Assembly (NCBI RefSeq): GCF_000715075.1
Contig: NC_134087.1
Span: 185,163,276 to 185,227,275, forward strand
Reading direction: 5' to 3'
DNA from: Nicotiana tabacum
Taxonomy: Eukaryota; Streptophyta; Magnoliopsida; Solanales; Solanaceae
Length of the DNA: 64,000 nt
Positions 56,665 to 64,000 of this stretch are shown piece after piece (positions within the stretch are counted from its first letter, which is position 1; every line of letters begins with the position of its first letter). The notes below the pieces were generated by a model. That model had not been told where the DNA came from. It saw nothing but the letters and a program-made list of their open reading frames with translations, and searched no databases. A program made the position numbers and the translations under genes.

Positions 56665-59600
56665 ATGGCTACCACCGAACGTTTAAGAAGGATTATCAAC
56701 TTTTTGGCCACCATTGTTTAGGGAAAAATACCATGGTTGATGGAAGGAAAGTATGCACGATTTAATGCAAGGAGAAGACCTGAAGCTTTGGATGTTGTTT
56801 AAAATAAACCAAAGATTCCCATGATGGTTGGTGACAAAGGTATCACCATCGGACCAAAGCCTAGAGAAGAATATTCTGAAGATAATATCAAAAGAGTTCA
56901 AAAGTATGCTGAAGCTAAGAGGATTTTGATATGTGATATTGGTCCAAATGACTAAAATAGAATCTTAACATACAGAGATGCAAAAGTTATATGGGATGCC
57001 TTGCAGTGTGCAAGTGAAGGTACATCTTAAGTTAAACACTCAAAGATCAACATGTTGACTAGGCAATATGAATCTTTTAAGATGAAAGAGGGGGAAACTA
57101 TTCTGAAGATGCATACAAGGCTTACATCAATCATCAACAAGTTGATATCTCTTGGAAAAAATTATCCCACAAAACAAAATCCTGAGCATATTGCCACCCT
57201 CATGGGATAACAAGGTTAATGCAATAACTGAAGCAAGACATTTGAACACAATGACTCTTGATCATCTTATTGGCAATCTGGAGACCTTAAGTTAAAGCGT
57301 AATTAAGATCATCTTGTAACAAACCCACCGGTCATTTTATGTATTTGCATTCCGTTCAGTTGTTTGAGGTTTTGAGTGGTTTCATATGACTTATTTGAAT
57401 TGCTGGTTTTAGTTTTCAGATGATTCAGAAGAGAGATTCTCATGTAAGAAACTCTGATTTGGAAGAGTTGACCAAGTTTAACTTTTTACATATTTGACCC
57501 TAGATCGGAGTTTTGATGGTTTCATTAGGTTCGGGTAGTGATTTTAGACTTGACATGTGTCCGGATTTGCATTTGGATTGTTCTAGGAGGTTTCAGCACG
57601 AATTGGCAAAAGTTGGAAATTTGAAGGTCTGAAATGTTCATAAGTTATGATGTCAAGTTTGGATTGTGGTTCCTCGAATTAGAATAGCTTCGTTATGCCA
57701 TTTTGGACTTGTGTGTAAAATTTGAGTCCATTCCGAGTTGAATTGATATAGTTCGGCATGAGTTTTAGAAGTTGAAAGTTCAAAAGTTCATTAAGTTCGA
57801 TTCGAGGTGCAATTCGTGGTTTTGATGTTGTTATGTGTGATTAGAGGCCTCGAGTAAGTCCGTGTTATGTTATGGGACTTATTGGCATGTTCGGATGGGG
57901 TCCCGAGGGGCTCGAATGTATTTCAGATTGACTTTGGACCATTTCGGAGTTGAATGAGATTGCTGGTTTTCTGGTGTTTCAGTTGTGCTTCGCAATCGTG
58001 GGAGACAGAATGCGATCGCAATGGGTATTTTAGTTAGTGGAGCTATTTGTTCTTCGCGTTCGTGCTTCAGAGATTGTGTTCGCACTAGGTTAAAGTTTTT
58101 AGTCTTCACGTTCACGTCCATGGTTATGCGTTCACGTAGTGTTGCGCGAGGCTGGTTACTCTTGATGGGTTCTTCACCGTGGTTTATCTGCGATCGCGGA
58201 GGTATGGCGGTGTGCTTCATCGCGTTCGTAAGAGTGTTGCTGCGAACGCATAGAATAAAGTGTGGCAGTGTGAGTTTGTGCTTCACGAATGCGAGGCTAC
58301 TACCGCATTCGCGAAGGGTATTGTTGCAGCAGTGATATAAAGTACTCTATTTCAAATGTTTCGGACATTTGAGCATATTTTGAGCTATGGAGCTTGGATT
58401 TTAAAGGTGATTTTTATCACATTGATTGGGGTAAGTGTCTTCTACTCAATTTTGATTATATTCCATGATTTCATCTTCGTTTTTGACATTTGATTCATCA
58501 TTTCAAAACAGTCATAGAGGGGTTTTGTCTAAACTTTCCTAAAGTGAAATTTTGAGTTTTTAACATCAATTTGGAGTCGAAATTGAGTAAAATTAGTATG
58601 GTTGGACTCTTAATTAAATAGGTTGTCAGATTTTGTGAGTTTTGTCGGGTTCCGAGGTGTGGGCCCAGGTTTGACTTTTTGGTTGACTTTGAGTAAACGT
58701 GTAAAGATTAGACCTTTATCAATTGGGTTTCCTTCCTTTGGAATTATTTGATTATTTTGAGTTGCTTTTGGCTAGTTTCAAGTCATTCGGAGGATGATTT
58801 AAGAGGGATGGTGCTTCTAGTATATCGATTTAGCTTGTTGAGGTAAGTGTCTTGCCTAACTTTGTTGGGAGAATTTTTCCTACTAATTGTTATTGTTTGC
58901 TACATGCGAGGGTGATGCATATATGAGGTGACGAGCGTATATGCATGTTCCAGGGTTAATCATGCTTGGGAGAAAATTATACAATTAATTGTGCTTTGTA
59001 GAATTACGTGACCTTTTTGTTTCACGTCTTACTTGTCTTTTAGATTACTAAGAATATGAATTAAATGCTAGAAACCAAAGTTTAGCTCATTATAACTTGA
59101 TTAAAATTTGACAGATTCTTGTGAAACTATTGATGTGTTTAATTACGACCGTTATTCTTGAAATATTGGATTCTACAGTTGAGTTAAGATCATTTTGAGA
59201 CTTGTTGAAATATCTGAACAATAAAGTACTTAAGGTTTATTGAATTGTTTTTGGCTTGAAAACTGTGATTGATGTTCATTTGAAATATTTTCTTAAACAC
59301 TCTCATTGATATTATTCATGCTTCCTACCTTGCTTGTCATTGATATACATATGCTTGGTGAAAAGAGTGTAAAGCACGAAGGTTGATGTCGTGCCATTTT
59401 ATTTACATTATCATGTGAGGATGAAAGTAAAAGCACGAAGGGTGATGCCGTGCAGTTTTATTTATATTATTGTGTTCTCATTTACATTATCATGTGAGGA
59501 GGAGAGCAAAAACACGAAGGGCAATTCCGTGCCATATTATTTATATTATCATATTTTTATATTATCATGCATTCATGGCATGAAGGGTGTTTCCATGCAA

Positions 59601-62080
59601 GCGAGGATGAGGGACATGAATTATGTTGTGATATCTTTTCCTTGTGTATACATTCATGCCTTTACCTTGAGCTATTACTGTTGCACCTATATTTTCTATG
59701 TGACTTGTCGTTGTTGTTCTGCCTTTGTCCTCTATCTCAATTGTTGTTGCGTTATCCATGCCCGCAATTTGTTTAACTTGCAAATATCATGTTTTTCTGT
59801 CTTGTTGTTATATCTATATCCATGTCATTCCTCATTTATTTCACTCTCATATAAGCCTTCTAATATGTTAGTTATTCATGCCTTCTATTTGTTAGCTCAT
59901 GAAGACCATGCTTTCTCTCTTATTTGTTATATCCACATCCAGGCCTTCCAAAATGCTAGTTACTGAAATTTATGTTCTTCTTTTCTAATTGCTATCATTA
60001 CTTCTATTCCTTTTACCGAGTCTGTTGTCGTTGTCCATACGTACTGCCTTGTTCGTTATAGCTATCTGTGTACTTTCCACTTTGTCATTATTGTTATTGG
60101 CCTTCTTTCATCTAGTTGATATTGGTATATGCATATTTGGTGAGGATGAGATGAATGCACGAAAGGTGTTGCCGTACCATTCGATTTGATATCTTGAGTA
60201 CATTACTCAAAATATGCAAGTTATAGATTTACTATCATGGTTTGTTGGTTATTGCTCTAAGGAAAGGATTGGCCGAGGTATTGAGGAATAATTAATAGTG
60301 ATTTCTTCTAGTAACCATTTACTGCTCCGCATATTTGTTTATTGTACCCTTTTCTATTATGTTGTACTATCGTTCTATTGCTAGTCTTCTGCACAGGTTA
60401 TATCAATGAGTATCTTTTAATTAAAAAGCCTCGTCACTACTTCAGCGAGTTTAGTCAAGATAATTACTAAGTACATGGGGTCAGTTGTACTCAACTACAC
60501 TTCTGTACCTTGTATTCAGATCTTGGAGAAAAGCTACGATGGATAACGGGAGCTGACGCTGAAGATGTTCGTGCCTTCTGGGTGTGGCTACCACTTGTCT
60601 CTGGGTAGTTTTAGAATTGAATTCTTTTTATATACATTTCAAATAGAAGTTGTATTCATTTTGTGTCATTTTTTGCAATAATCCAGTCTTAGTAGCTCAT
60701 GACTTGTACTACTAGTCCTTGGGATATTGTATGGAATCCAGATATATCATTTGTTAGTTACCTTTACTCTATTATAATTGTGTTAATTGTTAAGTGGCTG
60801 ACCTAACGGGTTGGGTTAGATGCCATCAAGACTAGTGGATTTTTTTTTATCGTAACACATCTAAATCGACAGTCTATTGAACCTCCTATAACCAAAAACC
60901 TAGATCATAAGACCACTTAGAAACAAGACACTAAAGAAGATAATATGGCACTGCTTACTAGAGGGTTCATATGAGCATCATAAAAGGTGGATTTCCGAAA
61001 AACGATAGCTCATCAAATCATAAAGTCATAGAGAAAAATAATTCTGATTGATGGTACAAGTGTGGGAAGAAATATCACTTCACTAAGGATCGTCCATTGT
61101 GGGAAACTAAGTGGAAAAGAACAATCCTAAGAAAGTTAAACAACAGAAAAGAGATCGGGTTCCTGGACGCAAAATGACAAATAAGATTATGGACAAATTT
61201 GTGTAAAGGGTTATGGTTACAATGCAATCATCTTTACTGATGAGTTTGATGATGATGATGATAAAAGTGACGAAGATGATCAGTCACTAATGGCCAAGGA
61301 AGACAATGATTTAGAACCTAAAAATATTCTGGCATTAATGGCAAATTCAAACTCTAATGGTGACGAGAAGAACCCAAGGTAAGCATTCAGGACATTAAAG
61401 ACAAAATCATAGTTACTCTAAAAAGAAATTAATTTCCTTATCTGGTGTCTTAGTTGATGCATGTTAAAAGGTTTCTGTTGAAAAGGAATAATTACTGAAT
61501 GACTATGCATCACTTAGTTTGAGAATAAAGATCTAAAGTAACTAAACAGAACATTGAAATCTTCATTACTAATCTTAATGAGCAGTTCTTACATTAGAAG
61601 ATGAAAAGACAATCTTAGAAATTGAGAACAAGAAATTGCTCGATGCTCCCATCCAAGATAAAAATATAGCCACAAATATTCAGGAGAAATTCGAGAATGA
61701 ATCAAAGAGAGTTAACACTAATCTCCCCGTTGAATCTGAAAAGGCTAGGGTGCTTCAAGAGAATTTAGATAAGGCTAGAAAGAAACTTAAAATGGTCCAG
61801 GTTTTCACATCTCATGTTTAAGCATCATGAAAACCATAATAGCAACAAAAAGGGCTTAGGACTCACTAAGGCTAAAAATCCCCTATAATCCACATAGCAA
61901 GCATATTGACATCCCTTACAATCGCCTATGCACTCACTATGGTAATAATAGATACTTCAAGAAAACATGCACAACTAGGATTAAAGCAAATCTGAAGAAT
62001 GTCACATATGTTGAGAAAAGGAACATTAGTAAACCTTGTTCTTTACCGAAAAATAGAAGATTACCAGGATGGACTAAAGG
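56665..62080 (+). pseudogene. Element H gag, split by solo LTR G
   Basis: The coding parts are 56,665-57,309 and 60,863 to about 62,080. The first part starts MATTERLRR, shifts, and shows decayed Gag core sequence ending ILPPSWDNKVNAITEARHLN and TMTLDHLIGNLETL just before G. After G a damaged zinc knuckle reads YKCGKKYHFTKD (first Cys lost), then an acidic run of Asp codons near 61,250, a coiled coil (FENESKRVNTNLPVESEKAR) and a second decayed knuckle CTHYGNNRYFKKTC near 61,935. Stops are frequent. Two knuckles and a long tail fit large copia Gag proteins. Confidence 0.72.
57315..60857 (+). mobile_element. Element G: solo LTR of the TGTAACGACCC family
   Basis: 3,543 bp from TGTAACAAACCCACCGG to ATCGTAACA, flanked by perfect CATCT duplications (57,310-57,314 and 60,858-60,862). 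It has no interior and no second LTR. Its start resembles the F LTR more than E. Between about 59,380 and 60,180 a motif AGCACGAAGGGTGATGCCGTGC recurs in variants, each about 60-110 bp apart at first. Long open frames there are compositional. Confidence 0.92.
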
Positions 62081-62179
62081 AATGTGATTCATCCTTTAAC
62101 TCAAAGAAAGGGACCCAAGCTTGTCTGGGATTTCTAAAGCTGACGTCTAAATGTTTTAGCAGGCTAAGGTGAGAGGAAG

Positions 62180-62400
62180 CAAGAACTCATGATATATGGA
62201 TACTGCTTGTTCCTGCTACATGACTAGAAATAAAGATAATCTCCTCTCACTGAAAGCCCACCAAGGAGAGAGCGTGGCTTTTGAATATGGCAAGAAAGAT
62301 AATATAATCAACATACTTAAGGTTAGTAAGTACCACTCATATACAATTGAAAATGTGTATATGTTAAGGGTTTCAAACACATTCTGTTGAGCGTATCTTA
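62180..62400 (+). pseudogene. Element H protease region, broken
   Basis: YMDTACSCYMTRNKDNLLSL near 62,196 corresponds to the copia protease start (W-x-D-S-G/A-C-S-x-H-M-T-G): Asp kept, Ser changed to Thr, His changed to Tyr. The next frame has ESVAFEYGKKDNIINI and is followed by the linker to integrase. Truncated by a stop. Confidence 0.7.
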
Positions 62401-63640
62401 AATGTGTGATTTAGGGAACCATATGTTGTTTACTTCTGAAAACTACATGGTTACAAATGAGAAGGCTGGAAACTTAGTTCTTAAAGGAAAAAGCACAAAA
62501 ATATTTATTAAGCTAATATTATATCTTCACCTGAAAATAAATTATCATGTCTTAGTGCACTTGATATTGGTTCCCTCCTATGGCATAAGATGCTAGGACA
62601 TGTTAGTTTTTCTACGTTGAACAAGTTAATCACCAAGGACATGGTTCTTGGCTTCCCAAAATTAAAATTCAAGGAACATAAAATTTGTGACGCTTGTATT
62701 AAAGCTAAACATGTCATATCATCCTTCAGATCAAAGAAAGAGGCTAGTACCTCTCGACTTTTAGAACTATTGCACATGGACTTATGTTGACCTATGAGAG
62801 TTTCGAGTAGATGAGGAAAAAGATATGTATTTGTAATTATTGATGACCACTCTTGGTCCATATGGACCATATTTCTTTCAACTAAAGATAAAATATATGA
62901 TATGTGTGTGACCTTTGTTAAGAAATTACAAAAACAAATGGATAGCCATGTAGCTAGCATTAGATCTGTACATGGAAGCGAATTTGAAAATGTAAACTTT
63001 CTAGAGTTCTGTGTAAGCAATGTCATTGATCATAATTTCTCTGCACCTAATACCCTGTAACAAAATGGTATCGTTGAAAGAAAGAATAGGACTTCAGAAG
63101 ATATGGCAAGAACTATGTTGATTGCTAGTGGCCTACCTAACTCTTTCTACAGTAAAGTTGTGAATACTGCATATTATATTAATAATAGGTACATGATTAG
63201 GCTAATAATTGATAAGACTCTCTATGAATTACTTATGGGCAGAAGATCCAATATAACTTACCTTAGTGCTTTTGGTCGCAAGTGTTTTGTACATAATAAC
63301 AATAAGGAGGTTTTAGAAAATTTTGATGCTAAAAGTGATGATGGTTTCTTTCTAGGTTACTCTCCATATAGTAAAGCTTAAAAAGCATATACTAAAAGAA
63401 CCGTGTGTGTTGAAGAAAGTATACATGTGATTTTTTATGAATATAACTACTTGATAGAGAAAGGTACACATGTTGCTGAGGAGAATTTGGATAAGCACGT
63501 AACTATGAAGAAAAATCAAACCAAGAACTTTCAGATGCTGTTACAGAATAGGCACAAGAACCAAGTCCTTTGGAAGCTGAACATGATGTACAACATGCAA
63601 GTGAAACAAATCAAAAAAATTATGCAGATATAAATGCTCT
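62400..63640 (+). pseudogene. Element H integrase, second catalytic Asp changed
   Basis: The zinc-binding region reads WHKMLGHVSFSTLNKLI ... CDACIKAKH (H-H-C-C kept) near 62,580-62,710. The core has ELLHMDLC (first Asp), a stop, VFVIIDDHSWSIWTIF, then RSVHGSEFEN where the family has an Asp at the third position, so the second catalytic residue is Val. The Glu stands in NGIVERKNR after another stop. The C-terminal part has ARTMLIASGLPNSFY, YELLMGRRSNITYL, GFFLGYSPYSKA and RTVCVEESIHVIF, typical of Sire-like copia. Not functional. Confidence 0.85.
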
Positions 63641-63789
63641 AGGTTCCACCGCCAAACATGAAAAAAATAATGGCACTCATAGCATCGAAGTTCCAATCCA
63701 CTCACTAATATTCTAACACTTGTTGGCTTTGGAATGGTGACAAGATCAAAGTTTAGAAACATGATTGCTTTCATAGTCTATATATCCAT

Positions 63790-64000
63790 GGTTAAGCCAA
63801 AGAACATCTAAGAAGCAATTGAAGATGCAGCTTTGATAGTGGCTATGCAGGAGGAACTCAATCAACTCGAAAGGAATAAGGTATGATACTTGGTTCTTAG
63901 GCCAGAAGACAGGGAAGTTATTGGAACTAGGTAGGTGTTCAGAAATAAAGTTGATGGACAAGGAATATTACTAGAAACAATGTAAGGTTGGTTGTACAGA
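63790..64000 (+). pseudogene. Element H reverse transcriptase, N-terminal part
   Basis: AIEDAALIVAMQEELNQLER then, after a stop, RPEDREVIGTR, stop, VFRNKVDGQG: the conserved beginning of copia RT (W..AM..EL..L..N.. and GT.WVFRNK). It continues beyond the window. Two Trp codons appear as stops. Confidence 0.8.

Larger units (their letters stand above)
45110..64000 (+). mobile_element. Element H: Ty1/copia retrotransposon (Sire-like), partial, split by B and G
   Basis: Plus-strand copia element whose 5' LTR (about 45,110-45,818 plus 56,349-56,600) is interrupted by B and whose gag is interrupted by G. It runs past the right window edge within RT, so the 3' LTR is not seen. The left LTR edge is approximate because no partner is visible. 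Gene order gag, protease, integrase, RT fits copia; the long gag tail and the integrase sequence suggest the Sire lineage, an inference. Many stops occur throughout. Confidence 0.8.

Noticed and set aside
57879..58335. Overlapping open frames on both strands in solo LTR G
   Set aside because: Inside an LTR and driven by composition (repeated TCGCGTTCG-like words).
59391..59966. 191-codon open frame in solo LTR G
   Set aside because: Low-complexity Tyr/Cys/Phe-rich translation with no known motif; it lies across variants of a repeated AGCACGAAGGGTGATGCC motif in an LTR.
1..64000. Integrated plant pararetrovirus (caulimovirid)
   Set aside because: Every RT found is flanked by LTRs, primer sites and integrase of Ty1/copia or Ty3/gypsy type; no movement protein or coat protein motifs seen.

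Overview
The window is nuclear DNA of a flowering plant, most likely a Solanaceae species close to Nicotiana. That assignment rests on repeat families I recognise: LTRs starting TGTAACGACCC and ending GGGTCGTGACA, a giant Ogre-like Ty3/gypsy element, and a SINE with a Solanaceae TS/SolS-type B box and (TTG)n tail. Almost all of it is nested LTR retrotransposons. I see no tRNA, rRNA, CRISPR array or intact host gene. The only host-like gene is a small broken GRF-type zinc-finger gene near 43.5-44.25 kb.

Left block (1-43,396). Element A is a minus-strand Ty3/gypsy element. Its 5' LTR (about 42,779-43,396), primer-binding site and gag start lie at the right, and its protease lies at the left edge. 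Its gag is split by two insertions of the TGTAACGACCC LTR family: F (1,832-11,685, two 3-kb LTRs around a 3.8-kb interior without recognisable genes) and E (11,797-42,091, a plus-strand solo LTR). E was split by C (12,672-39,918), a minus-strand Ogre-like element with LTRs of 4.7-4.8 kb, ORF1, gag, protease, RT/RNase H and integrase, and hairpin-rich tandem repeats in its 3' region. The 5' LTR of C was split by D (33,684-39,681), a plus-strand Ty1/copia element. The nesting order is therefore A > E > C > D. Target-site duplications support each junction: GGAAC for C and CTTAA for D are perfect; those of E and F are decayed.

Middle (43,397-about 45,110). A TATA box, a GRF zinc-finger pseudogene interrupted by a 177-bp CACTA-type MITE with TGT target duplication, and a featureless stretch.

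Right block (about 45,110-64,000). Element H is a plus-strand Ty1/copia element that runs off the window. Its 5' LTR is split by B (45,819-56,343), a minus-strand Ty3/gypsy element that keeps gag and protease, lacks RT/RNase H/integrase, and carries an intron-containing gene on the opposite strand preceded by 107-bp repeats with TATA-like motifs. The gag of H is split by G (57,315-60,857), a solo LTR of the F/E family with perfect CATCT duplications.

Every retroelement frame has stops or frameshifts. No element looks able to make all its own proteins, although LTRs, primer sites and polypurine tracts are often well preserved.
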